Shown in pieces: positions 8,440 to 15,697 of a DNA stretch of 35,708 nucleotides; the first letter of the stretch is position 1, and each line of letters begins with the position of its first letter. Under the pieces are notes generated by a model that saw only the letters and a program-made list of their open reading frames with translations, was not told the origin of the DNA and ran no database searches. Both the position numbers and the translations under genes were made by a program. This DNA comes from JBBIND01 sp037444075. GTDB taxonomy: Bacteria; Acidobacteriota; Terriglobia; Bryobacterales; Bryobacteraceae. The DNA is taken from contig JBBIND010000043.1 of assembly GCA_037444075.1 (NCBI GenBank), positions 1-35,708 on the forward strand, read 5' to 3'.

Positions 8440-8539
8440 GACAGCCTCCAGACTCAAACCACAGTGAGATCGTTTCTTGTGAAGATTGCCACGCCGGGGA
8501 GGTCCACTGCAACTCCCTCCTGCGGGCGTGAGCCGGGGG

Positions 8540-8547
8540 TAGACTGG
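8540..8547 (+). promoter_or_regulatory. TAGACTGG motif, candidate -10 of the acyl-CoA dehydrogenase gene
   Basis: TAGACTGG ends 11 bases before the ATG of the acyl-CoA dehydrogenase, overlapping its ribosome site GGAGAG. The same TANACTGG form occurs before several other genes in the window. No good -35 is seen, so the call as a -10 element is tentative. Confidence 0.35.
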
Positions 8548-8558
8548 AGAGAACCGCC

Positions 8559-9725
8559 ATGGCTGAACAAGACGATCATGCGCCTCGTCCGCTCACCCTG
8601 TTGAATGAGGAGGAACGCCTCTTCCAGGCCGCGGTGCGCCGTTTCCTTTCGGAGCAACTGAGCGGGCACGTACGGCAGATGGACGAAGAGGGCGCCTTCC
8701 GCAAGGACCTGCTCGAGCAGTTCTTCGACCTCGGGCTAATGGGCATCGAGATTCCGGAGGAATACGGCGGGCAGGGCGGCAGCTTCTTCCAGGCCATTCT
8801 GGCAGTGGAAGAGCTGGGAGCCGTTGATCCCTCCGCGTCCGTCATCGTGGATGTCCAGAACACGCTGGTCAACAATGCGCTGTTGCGCTGGGGCAACCCG
8901 GAGCAGAAGAAGCGCTACCTGCCGCAGTTGGCTGCCAACACGGTGGGCGCTTACGCTCTCTCGGAAGCCTCCGCCGGCTCGGACGCGTTCGCTTTGGCCA
9001 CGCGGGCCGAGCGCGCCGGAGAGGGATTCCAACTGAACGGGCGCAAGCTGTGGATCACCAACGCCGCCGAAGCCGGCCTGTTTCTGGTGTTTGCCAACGC
9101 CAATCCCGAGGCCGGCCATCGAGGCATCACCTGTTTCATCGTGGAGCGTGATTCTCCCGGTTTCTCCGTCGGCCGCAAGGAGGACAAGCTCGGGATACGC
9201 AGCTCCTCGACGTGCGAACTGATCCTCGACAATTGCCAGGTTCCGGCGGAGAATGTGCTCGGGAAGGAGGGGCAGGGCTACAAGGTCGCCATGGAGACGC
9301 TCAACGAGGGGCGCATCGGCATCGGCGCGCAGATGATCGGCTTGGCGCGGGCCGCGCTCGACCACGCGACCGCCTACGCGAAGCAGAGAAAGCAGTTCGG
9401 CCAACTCATCGCGGAGTTTCAAGCCGTGCAGTGCGAATTGGCCGAGATGGCCACCGAGGTCGAAGCCGCCCGGCTGCTGGTGTATAACGCCGCGCGCCTC
9501 AAAGAGGCTGGCCGGCCATTCATCAAGGAAGCCGCGATGGCCAAGTACTACAGCTCCCAAGTGGCTGAGAACGTGGCCTCCAGGGCCGTGGAGATCCACG
9601 GCGGGATCGGCTTCACGCGCGAATGTCCGGTGGAGAAGTTGTACCGGGACGCGAAGATCGGCAGCATCTACGAAGGAACCAGCAACATGCAGCGGCTTAC
9701 GATTGCGCGCCAACTGCTGAAGTAA
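8559..9725 (+). CDS. Acyl-CoA dehydrogenase, short/branched-chain (ACADSB-like)
   Basis: An FAD-dependent acyl-CoA dehydrogenase of 388 residues, the family's normal length, which makes an alpha,beta-double bond in acyl-CoA and passes electrons to ETF. The N-terminal helical domain, beta domain (YALSEASAGSDAFAL; GRKLWITNA) and C-terminal helical domain are complete. The catalytic glutamate is in SIYEGTSNMQ near residue 372, the position used by short-chain and 2-methyl-branched enzymes. Segments such as GLMGIEIPEEYGG, LNEGRIGI and KQFGQ closely resemble the 2-methylbutyryl-CoA dehydrogenase ACADSB, so branched-chain amino-acid (isoleucine) breakdown is a likely role, though butyryl-CoA is possible. 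A GGAGAG ribosome site lies about seven bases before the ATG. Confidence 0.95.
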   Translation: MAEQDDHAPRPLTLLNEEERLFQAAVRRFLSEQLSGHVRQMDEEGAFRKDLLEQFFDLGLMGIEIPEEYGGQGGSFFQAILAVEELGAVDPSASVIVDVQNTLVNNALLRWGNPEQKKRYLPQLAANTVGAYALSEASAGSDAFALATRAERAGEGFQLNGRKLWITNAAEAGLFLVFANANPEAGHRGITCFIVERDSPGFSVGRKEDKLGIRSSSTCELILDNCQVPAENVLGKEGQGYKVAMETLNEGRIGIGAQMIGLARAALDHATAYAKQRKQFGQLIAEFQAVQCELAEMATEVEAARLLVYNAARLKEAGRPFIKEAAMAKYYSSQVAENVASRAVEIHGGIGFTRECPVEKLYRDAKIGSIYEGTSNMQRLTIARQLLK

Positions 9726-9767
9726 CCGGCGAGCGTTGACGGCCATCGAATAATGGAGAGGGGGAGT

Positions 9768-10547
9768 ATGAAATCAGTATTTTTTGCAGTTTCGTGGATC
9801 CTGCTGGCGGGCGCCACGTCGGCGGCTCAACAGGATGGGCTGAGCGAACAGCAGATCACCGGCATCATCGAGCGCTTCGCCGCCAAGGAAGCCGAATTCG
9901 CGCAGGCGCGGGAGAACTATACCTACAAGCAGACCGTGCGCATCCAGGAACTCGAGATGGACGGCCGCACGCGGGGCCGGTACGAAATGGTTTCAGACAT
10001 CATCTTTTCTCCCGATGGCAAGCGCACCGAGCGTGTCGTCTACGCGCCCGTGGCCACGCTCCGCAACATCCAGCTCACCCCGGAAGACATGGAGGACTTG
10101 CGCAACGTTCAGCCCTTTGTGCTGACTACGAAGGACATTCCGAAGTACTTCGTCCGTTACCTCGGCAAGGAGAAACTGGACGAGATTCCCTGCTACGCCT
10201 TCGCCGTCAAGCCCAGGAAACTGGAGCAAGGCCAGCGCTATTTCCAGGGCATCATCTGGGTGGACGACCGGGACCTGCAGATTGTCAAAACTTACGGCCG
10301 TGGCGTCGGCCTGCTCAAGAAGGACTACGACAACCAGTTCCCCAAGTTCGAAACCTACCGCGAACAAATCGACGGCCAGTACTGGTTTCCAACCTACACG
10401 GTGGCTGACGACACCTTGATGTTTCAGTCCGGCCCCCAGCCCATACGCATGGTGGTGAAGTACGAGGACTACAAGCAGTTCAAGAGCGATGTGCGCATCG
10501 TTTTCGGCGACCCTGTGAAAACCGCTCCGGAACAGAAAAAGCCCTAA
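9768..10547 (+). CDS. Secreted protein of unknown function, possible LolA/LppX-like fold
   Basis: A 259-residue exported protein. The ATG at 9768 is chosen because it starts a clean signal peptide (MKSVFFAVSWILLAGATSAA, cleaved near AQQ) and follows the purine-rich site GAGGGGGAG. The mature part is charged and beta-rich, with YTYKQTVRIQELEMDG, an RYEMVSDIIFSPDGKR strand pair and IPCYAFAVKPRKLEQGQRYF with a WVDDRDLQIVKT strand near residue 165. The alternating strands suggest a half-barrel like outer-membrane lipoprotein carrier proteins, but this is a guess. Similar secreted proteins are common in acidobacteria. It lies 42 bases after the acyl-CoA dehydrogenase and is probably in the same transcript, without an obvious functional link. 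Confidence 0.75.
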   Translation: MKSVFFAVSWILLAGATSAAQQDGLSEQQITGIIERFAAKEAEFAQARENYTYKQTVRIQELEMDGRTRGRYEMVSDIIFSPDGKRTERVVYAPVATLRNIQLTPEDMEDLRNVQPFVLTTKDIPKYFVRYLGKEKLDEIPCYAFAVKPRKLEQGQRYFQGIIWVDDRDLQIVKTYGRGVGLLKKDYDNQFPKFETYREQIDGQYWFPTYTVADDTLMFQSGPQPIRMVVKYEDYKQFKSDVRIVFGDPVKTAPEQKKP

Positions 10548-10707
10548 CAGCGCTGTTTAACCCCGGTTTTACGCATTCCGCGTGGAATTCCTGGTCTACC
10601 CGTGTCTCTCCGTGTTTTCATGCGGGTAACACCTCTCTATGCTGGGAACGCCATGGAACTGGCGGCGCACCGGAATTGCGTCCAGGCGCCGCGTGCGGGA
10701 GCTCACG

Positions 10708-11682
10708 ATGATTGCGCGAGGTCTGCTATCCACCTCGCATCCGTTGCTGGCGCACCTGATTGTGGTTCGCCGCTGCAACCTCTCCTGCACCTACTGCAAC
10801 GAATATGACACTGACTCGGCGCCGGTTCCCTTGGCGACGCTTGCGGGCAGGGTGGATCACCTGGGGCGGTTGGGCACGGCCATCGTCACCGTCAGCGGCG
10901 GCGAGCCGCTGCTGCACCAGGAGCTCGAAACCGTCGTCCGCCGCGTGCGCAGCCACGGCATGCTGGCCGGCATGATCACCAATGGCTACCTGATGACCGC
11001 GGATCGCATCCGCCGTCTCAACCGGGCGGGGCTGGATCATCTGCAGATCAGCATCGATAACCTCCGGCCCGACGATGTTTCGAAGAAAAGCCTCAGCGTG
11101 CTGGACCGCAAGCTGCAGTTGCTGGCGAAGCATGCCGATTTCCAGGTCAATGTGAACTCCGTGCTGGGCAGCGGCGTCCGCCATCCGGAAGATGCGCTGG
11201 TGATCGCGCGCCGCGCGCTCGAACTGGGATTCACTTCAACGGTGGGGCTGATTCATGACGGCCGCGGCCAACTGCGTCCGCTGGATGAACGGGAGCGGAC
11301 CGTGTTTGCCGCCTTGCGGCGGCTCACCCGGCGCAGCTACTCGCGCTTTGACACCTATCAGGAGGACATGGCTGAGGGGCGCACGACGGAGTGGCGCTGC
11401 CGCGCCGGAGGGCGCTATCTCTACATCTGCGAGAACGGCCTGGTCCACTATTGCAGCCAGCAGCGCGGCTATCCGGGCGTGCCGCTGGAAAACTACACGA
11501 AAGCGGATCTGCGCCGGGAGTTCCTCCAGGAAAAACCGTGCGCCGCTTCCTGCACGGTCTCCTGCGTGAGGAAGCTGTCCTGTCTGGATGCCTGGCGCGC
11601 GCCGCAAACCGTGAACTCTCCCGCCTGGCCACTGCCCGAGGCACAGCCGGCGCTGGTCGAGATACGGCGTCCGCAGCGTTAA
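10708..11682 (+). CDS. Radical SAM protein with SPASM-like C-terminal cysteines
   Basis: A 324-residue radical SAM enzyme. The [4Fe-4S] motif CNLSCTYC is at residues 23-30, followed by the SAM-binding GGEP. A cysteine-rich C-terminal region, with WRCRAGGRYLYICENGLVHYC and then CAASCTVSCVRKLSC, resembles the SPASM domain that binds auxiliary iron-sulfur clusters in PqqE- and AnSME-like peptide-modifying enzymes. The substrate is unknown, and no small precursor peptide was found next to it. The ATG at 10708 is chosen because GGGAG lies about seven bases before it and the N-terminus MIARGLLST then leads directly to the cluster motif; the ATG at 10639 has no ribosome site. The stop codon's last base is also the first base of the downstream hairpin element. 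Confidence 0.85.
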   Translation: MIARGLLSTSHPLLAHLIVVRRCNLSCTYCNEYDTDSAPVPLATLAGRVDHLGRLGTAIVTVSGGEPLLHQELETVVRRVRSHGMLAGMITNGYLMTADRIRRLNRAGLDHLQISIDNLRPDDVSKKSLSVLDRKLQLLAKHADFQVNVNSVLGSGVRHPEDALVIARRALELGFTSTVGLIHDGRGQLRPLDERERTVFAALRRLTRRSYSRFDTYQEDMAEGRTTEWRCRAGGRYLYICENGLVHYCSQQRGYPGVPLENYTKADLRREFLQEKPCAASCTVSCVRKLSCLDAWRAPQTVNSPAWPLPEAQPALVEIRRPQR

Positions 11683-11811
11683 CAGTCCGGGGAGAAAGTC
11701 CTTGGGCAGCTGAATCTAAACCACGTGGGCCGTCGACTATTGACGTGGCGGGCAGGACATGCCTCCGCTTATCGCCCTCAAATCGGTACCAGGACTTTCT
11801 CCACGGACTGT
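11682..11811 (+). repeat. Hairpin element copy A, ~130 nt, related to copy B at 12648-12779
   Basis: The two arms (11682-11702 and about 11791-11811) form a nearly perfect 21-bp stem with one mismatch: ACAGTCCG pairs with CGGACTGT and GGAGAAAGTCC with GGACTTTCTCC. An inner stem pairs CCACGT (11721-11726) with ACGTGG (11743-11748) around a loop holding GGGCCGT and ACTATTG. The element starts at the last base of the radical SAM stop codon and ends 54 bases before the SDR start. A related copy begins at the same point after the SDR stop. It could be a structured RNA, a MITE or a processing signal. No T-tract follows, so a simple terminator is unlikely. Confidence 0.7.
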
Positions 11812-11851
11812 CAGCCCGGCAGGAGCGGATCTCGCGGCGCGCCCGCGATTG

Positions 11852-11859
11852 TACACTGG
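11852..11859 (+). promoter_or_regulatory. TACACTGG motif, candidate -10 of the SDR gene
   Basis: TACACTGG lies six bases before the SDR ATG. If it is a -10 element, transcription would begin within a few bases of the ATG and the message would be almost leaderless, which fits the weak ribosome site. No clear -35 is present. Confidence 0.35.
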
Positions 11860-11865
11860 GATCTC

Positions 11866-12648
11866 ATGTCCGCTCAGAACCCTTTTTCACTTTCCGGCAG
11901 GACGGCGCTGGTGGTTGGCGCCAGCCGTGGCATCGGCCTGGCCATCGCTCGCGGGATGGCCGAAGCGGGCGCGCGCACCATCCTGGCCGCGCGTTCCATG
12001 CATGCTTTGAACAGCGAAGCCGAGGCTCTGCGTTCGCGCGGGCTGCTGGCCGAGGCTCTGGAGATGGACGTCTCCGACATGGAGTCCGTGAGGGCTGTAG
12101 CCGAACAGCTCCCCGCCGTCGACATCCTGGCCAACATCGCCGGAATGAACATCCGCAAGCCGTTTGAGAACTTCACGGCTGCCGAGTATGACCTGTTGCT
12201 GCGCACCAACCTCGAGGGGCTCGTCTGGCTGACCCAGAAAGTGGGGTCGGCGATGATTGCCCGCAAGAGCGGCGGGAAGATCATCTTCATCGGCAGCCTG
12301 ACATCGGTGCTGGGGCTGCCCTACGTTTCGATTTACGGCATCACCAAGAGCGCTCTGGCCGGTTTGACGCGGCTGCTGGCGGCGGAGTGGGGCCGCCACG
12401 ATATCCAGGTGAATTGCATCGCGCCCGGCATGATCCTGACGGATTTGAACCGAGCCGTCTGGGAGCGGCCTGAGATGCACGCCTGGCTGACCGGCGCGCA
12501 GAGCCTTCCGAGGATGGGGCGGCCCGAAGACCTGGCGCCCTTGGCGGTGTTCTTGAGCGGACCCGGCTCGGACTACATCACCGGACAGACCATCGCCGTG
12601 GATGGGGGCTTCACGACTACGGCGAGGTGGCCGTTCGAGCCCGCCTGA
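11866..12648 (+). CDS. Short-chain dehydrogenase/reductase (SDR)
   Basis: A 260-residue classical SDR, likely an NAD(P)-dependent reductase of a sugar, acyl or hydroxy-steroid type substrate. The cofactor motif is GASRGIGLA near residue 18, the conserved NIAGM near residue 89 is the NNAG-type strand, and the active site has Ser in GSLTSVLG and the YGITK pair near residues 155-159. The C-terminus GQTIAVDGGF is typical of the FabG/gluconate-5-dehydrogenase group. The ATG at 11866 is chosen because it gives the family N-terminus (FSLSGRTALVVGASRGIG); the longer frame runs through hairpin element A. The gene is bracketed by the two hairpin elements. The substrate is unknown. Confidence 0.93.
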   Translation: MSAQNPFSLSGRTALVVGASRGIGLAIARGMAEAGARTILAARSMHALNSEAEALRSRGLLAEALEMDVSDMESVRAVAEQLPAVDILANIAGMNIRKPFENFTAAEYDLLLRTNLEGLVWLTQKVGSAMIARKSGGKIIFIGSLTSVLGLPYVSIYGITKSALAGLTRLLAAEWGRHDIQVNCIAPGMILTDLNRAVWERPEMHAWLTGAQSLPRMGRPEDLAPLAVFLSGPGSDYITGQTIAVDGGFTTTARWPFEPA

Positions 12649-12779
12649 CAGCGCGCGGAGGACGTGCTTGGGCGGGCTGAAGCATCTCCTCAGCGGGCCG
12701 TAAACTATTGACCTGATGGGTGGGACATGCTTCCCGCTAACGTCCCCACCTCAGTGCCGGGACTCCTTCTGCGGACTGC
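12648..12779 (+). repeat. Hairpin element copy B, ~132 nt, related to copy A
   Basis: This sequence aligns along its whole length with copy A: the ACAG start, CTTGGGC near position 20, GGGCCGT then ACTATTGAC, a GGACATGC core and a final CGGACTG. The outer arms pair less well than in A, with about 11 of the first 14 positions pairing, but at least one arm position that is A-T in copy A is G-C here. The inner stem is kept with different bases (TCAG with CTGA). It starts at the last base of the SDR stop codon, as copy A does after the radical SAM stop, and ends about 70 bases before tRNA-Ser. Confidence 0.65.
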
Positions 12780-12812
12780 CAAAACGAGGCATGGTTCGAT
12801 GTGCCGGAATGT

Positions 12813-12828
12813 GCTACCATGCGGTAGC
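12813..12828 (+). other. Short inverted repeat upstream of tRNA-Ser
   Basis: GCTACC and GGTAGC form a perfect 6-bp stem around a four-base ATGC loop, ending 20 bases before the tRNA. TACCAT inside the left part could also be the -10 of the tRNA promoter, which would put the tRNA start close to the expected distance. Neither reading can be confirmed from sequence. Confidence 0.35.
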
Positions 12829-12848
12829 AAGACCTCACAAACAGCCGC

Positions 12849-12942
<94 letters not shown>

Positions 12943-12974
12943 GCATTGGCCTTCCCAGGCGGAACAGTGTGGTT

Positions 12975-13205
12975 ATGACGCTTTCAGAGCGTATCATTGT
13001 TGACCCCGAAATCCTCGCAGGCAAGCCTGTCATTAGAGGAACGCGCTTGGCCGTCGAGTTCATCCTCGAACTGCTCGCAGCCGGCCAGTCGGAAAAAGAA
13101 ATCCTTGCCAACTACCCCGGCCTGACGCGAGAGGACATCCTCGCCTGCCTGGCCTACGCCAGCTATCTGGCCCACGAATACAAGGCGTTCCCGATTCCCG
13201 CGTAG
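12975..13205 (+). CDS. DUF433 antitoxin-like protein
   Basis: A 76-residue protein of the DUF433 family, known as the antitoxin partner of PIN-like DUF5615 toxins in VapB45-type systems. It has the family pattern IIVDPEILAGKPVIRGTRL near the N-terminus, then a helix-turn-helix-like FILELLAAGQSEKEILANYPGLTREDILACLAYA that would bind its own promoter. The ATG at 12975 is preferred to the GTG six bases earlier. The amber stop TAG (13203-13205) is directly followed, in the same frame, by the toxin reading frame, which is unusual. It lies 32 bases downstream of tRNA-Ser. Confidence 0.88.
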   Translation: MTLSERIIVDPEILAGKPVIRGTRLAVEFILELLAAGQSEKEILANYPGLTREDILACLAYASYLAHEYKAFPIPA

Positions 13206-13595
13206 AGGCGCCTGCTCGCCGACGAGAACTTTCCGCAGCCAATCGTTGAAGCGCTGCGTGCAGGCGGCCACGACGTGCTCTGGGCCCGCGCAGATCTCTC
13301 TGGATCGAAAGACGTTGTACTGTTGGACTTGGCGGAATCCGAGGCGCGCCTCGTGCTAACCCTCGATAAGGACTTCTGGCAGATTGCCGTTCAGCGCCGA
13401 AAACCTTTGGTGCAATCCGGGGTCGTTCTGTTCCTAGTTCATCCTGCGACCCCCGAGAAACTCGAGCCGCTGGTGCGGGCATTTGTCGCCACGGAGACTG
13501 TGTGGGAGGGACACATCAGCATCATCACGTTCGACGGAATTCAGATGGTCACCGCTCGCCGAAAGTCAGGCGGCACCCATGGCCCTACACCGTAG
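13206..13595 (+). CDS. DUF5615 PIN-like toxin, no canonical start codon for the full domain
   Basis: A DUF5615 PIN-like nuclease of about 128 residues, expected to cleave RNA and to be held by the upstream DUF433 protein. The frame opens with RRLLADENFP, whose Asp and Glu belong to the acidic active site, and contains LTLDKDFW with further acidic residues. No ATG, GTG or TTG occurs in frame between the antitoxin stop and 13275. The first standard start, GTG at 13275, would remove the LLADENF strand and so the active site. A CTG at 13212 is the only alternative. The sequence gcGTAGAGG looks like an original GTGAGG overlap (antitoxin TGA, toxin GTG) with one extra A. The coordinate 13206 marks the homologous reading frame, not a proven start. 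The toxin may be silent. Confidence 0.75.
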   Translation, partial: RRLLADENFPQPIVEALRAGGHDVLWARADLSGSKDVVLLDLAESEARLVLTLDKDFWQIAVQRRKPLVQSGVVLFLVHPATPEKLEPLVRAFVATETVWEGHISIITFDGIQMVTARRKSGGTHGPTP

Positions 13596-13676
13596 GGGTT
13601 CCGCCTGCTCGCCTGAAGCGGAGAGTTCTCCTGTCGGCGAAACTTCGAAGACAACCGTCGCCGCATTGACCTTCAA

Positions 13677-13710
13677 CCGTGCCCTGGGGGTGGCCTGAAT
13701 CCCGGCACGG
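13677..13710. terminator. Hairpin between convergent toxin and SRPBCC genes
   Basis: CCGTGCC and GGCACGG form a perfect 7-bp stem with a 20-base loop, between the toxin stop (13595) and the 3' end of the minus-strand SRPBCC gene (13724). The position fits a bidirectional terminator, but no T-run follows on either strand. Confidence 0.3.
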
Positions 13711-13723
13711 GTCGACGAGGTAG

Positions 13724-14539
13724 CTAGCTGCCGGCTGCGCCGCCTGGCAGCGGGAAGCGAGCGTTGACCCACGCCTGCCACAACGGCTCGTCGCGCTCCG
13801 CTGCGGCGCGTCCCTCGTCGCCATAAAGGTAGAAGCTGGCCGTCAGGTACACTTGGCCCCCCATGGCGTGGGGGAAGAGGCACGCAATTCCGGGAGCCGG
13901 TTCGTCGAGCCGCAGGAGTAACTGTCTGGGGGAATCTTCCTCGCTCGCCCACTCCACTTGCCCCGCCAGGGGCGCAGGAGCGGAGTTCGCGGAGCAGCGC
14001 TCGCCCACGGCGGATGCCGTCAGTCCGAGGGCGCGGATAAACCCGTCCCAAGCCTCGGACTCAGGCTCCGGAGCCACGCCCATGACCCCGAATGCCGAGC
14101 AACGCTCCCCCCGGAAATGGGCCAGGTAGAGGCGCAGAATTCGGAAGAAACGCGGCCAGCCCGCCTTCACGTCCGTAAGCTGATCGTCCCACGCGTCACT
14201 TTCGGAAACCAGGCTATGGATCACTCGCACTGCGCAGCCGCCGGCTGAGTGCTCTTCCACAAACCACTCGCTCACGAAAGTCGGGGCGCCCGGTCCCAAG
14301 TCGGGGCTGTCAGCGGCAAACCGGTGCGGAGGGTCCCACGCGGTGATGGTTGCGGAGGAGTCCATGCCCGGGCCGAAGTGGGACGTGATGACGCCTCCCT
14401 CGCGCTCCTCGATCTCGGTAGGGACGAACCAGGCTGAGACGCCGGGTCCGGTTGCGATGGCTTGCCAGACTTCCTCCGGAGAGCCAGGCACCTGCACCTC
14501 GACCTCAACCGACCTTCGCCCGGATGGCTCCTTTTTCAC
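13724..14539 (-). CDS. SRPBCC domain protein (AHSA1/START-like)
   Basis: A 271-residue soluble protein whose N-terminal half is a START/SRPBCC helix-grip domain: VEVEVQVPGSPEEVWQAIATGPGVSAWFVPTEIEEREGG is the AHSA1/SRPBCC type, and a second strand-rich block (SATITAWDPPHRFAADSP) continues it. Such domains bind hydrophobic ligands. The second half (from about residue 150, FGVMGVAPEPES) is a further region seen in close homologs; its role is unknown. The start is GTG at 14539, with a purine-rich site (GGAGGAG) about 11 bases before it. It is convergent with the toxin and divergent from the MITE region. No neighbours suggest a ligand. Confidence 0.82.
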   Translation of the reverse strand: MKKEPSGRRSVEVEVQVPGSPEEVWQAIATGPGVSAWFVPTEIEEREGGVITSHFGPGMDSSATITAWDPPHRFAADSPDLGPGAPTFVSEWFVEEHSAGGCAVRVIHSLVSESDAWDDQLTDVKAGWPRFFRILRLYLAHFRGERCSAFGVMGVAPEPESEAWDGFIRALGLTASAVGERCSANSAPAPLAGQVEWASEEDSPRQLLLRLDEPAPGIACLFPHAMGGQVYLTASFYLYGDEGRAAAERDEPLWQAWVNARFPLPGGAAGS

Positions 14540-14594
14540 ACCCGTAAGTTCTCCTCCACAAAGAAATTGTGAATGCGCGTGGACTTATCTTAGC

Positions 14595-14723
14595 AGGCTG
14601 CTGAAAAAGCCTTCCGGTGGTCCGCGGCGCCCCAGTCTAAAGCTTAGGCCACACGGTAAACCGACGACTTCCGTGCCCACGTGGGGCGAGCTTCAGCTTG
14701 CCCAATGGCTTCTTCAGCAGCCT
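14595..14723 (-). mobile_element. MITE copy 1 (129 bp, 17-bp terminal inverted repeats)
   Basis: Terminal inverted repeats: AGGCTGCTGAAAAAGCC at 14595-14611, and its complement with one mismatch ending at 14723. The element is bracketed by identical CTTAGC at 14589-14594 and 14724-14729, a target duplication, so it arrived by transposition. No gene is inside. Its reverse complement aligns with the element at 18421-18524, so the two are members of one family in opposite orientations, and the strand is given relative to that copy. The common TTAG core fits the YTAR target of IS5-group elements, but the parent transposase is not in the window. Confidence 0.85.
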
Positions 14724-14941
14724 CTTAGCCAAGTGGCTGGACGAAAGTCTCCACACTCGCATCGAACCCCTCGCGCGTCAAGGGGCGCGGGAGAAGCGGC
14801 CGGATTTCGGCGCTCTGTCGAGCCGGCGCAGGAACTTAGTCCCGTCTCGGATGCCTGAGGGGCGTCGAATTGACTGGCAGCCCCGGATTGCTGGCAACCT
14901 GTACCAGGAATTGAGACACTGGGAGCGCAGCCGCACGAGCC

Positions 14942-15613
14942 GTGAAGAGGCCATCGAGTCAACCTTCTCGCCGCCAGGTCCTCTGTCTGAGCCTCGCTGC
15001 CGCCCTGCCGGCCTGCTCCTGCCGTCAGGCGCGGACCCTGCCACCCCGCGCCGCAACACCTCCGCCCCCGGCGGCTGACACAACGTCGCAATACATCGAT
15101 CTCGAACCAGGCTGGCGTTTGCGCGTGATCTCTCCCTGGCTCCGTTCAGGAGGTTTTCTGCCCCAATATGCAGCTTCCCGTGCCGCGGGAAACACAGTCA
15201 CCCTCTCGGCGGGAGACGACTTTGTGGGTTACGAGACCGCTTATTATGCGGTAACGCCGGGCCGATCGGGCGCCCTGCGCGTTGAATTCATCTCGGCCGA
15301 AATCACGAAGGACGGCGAGACGGTGAAAGAACGGCATCCGTACCCGTGGCGCCTTCGATTGCCGGCCAGGGCAAGCTTCGTCAGGCTGGTCTATCTCAGG
15401 CGCGTGAGCCAGGCTGATCACGATATGGCCGTCGTGGCCGCCGCTGACAGGCTCACTCTGGATGCACTGACACGCCAAGTCCAAACCGAACCCACCAGCG
15501 CCTGCCGGGCCGGCGTCAACAGTTTCTGCACGTGGGTTCCTGCCGGCATTGCCGTTCGGCCGGAACGCAGAGGCTCGCCCACCGATCCCGAAAGCTGGGT
15601 CCCGGCAAGATAG
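14942..15613 (+). CDS. Probable lipoprotein of unknown function
   Basis: A 223-residue exported protein. The N-terminus has a twin-arginine-like SRRQVLCLSLAAALPAC with a lipobox-like LPAC ending near residue 26, so it is probably a lipoprotein, possibly exported by the Tat route. A Pro/Ala linker follows, then a globular region with beta strands (LEPGWRLRVISPWL, ETAYYAVTPGRSGALRVEFI) and the Arg-rich LRLPARASFVRLVYLRRVSQADHD. I do not recognise a family. The start is GTG at 14942, and ACACTGGGAG 20 bases earlier resembles the motif found before other genes here. It lies alone, downstream of a MITE and convergent with the serine hydrolase. Confidence 0.7.
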   Translation: MKRPSSQPSRRQVLCLSLAAALPACSCRQARTLPPRAATPPPPAADTTSQYIDLEPGWRLRVISPWLRSGGFLPQYAASRAAGNTVTLSAGDDFVGYETAYYAVTPGRSGALRVEFISAEITKDGETVKERHPYPWRLRLPARASFVRLVYLRRVSQADHDMAVVAAADRLTLDALTRQVQTEPTSACRAGVNSFCTWVPAGIAVRPERRGSPTDPESWVPAR

Positions 15614-15697
15614 CGGCTTCCGGGGAGAGAACCCGTAGGGAACCCGAGAATCAGGGACGGAAGGGGGCGCGTTCCAGTGCGGCTCCCGCGTTCTTCC

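Noticed and set aside
10546..10557. 12-bp palindrome AACAGCGCTGTT directly after the stop of the secreted protein
   Set aside because: Too short to act as a terminator, without T-run; it starts like the hairpin elements (TAACAG) but the rest does not align with them.
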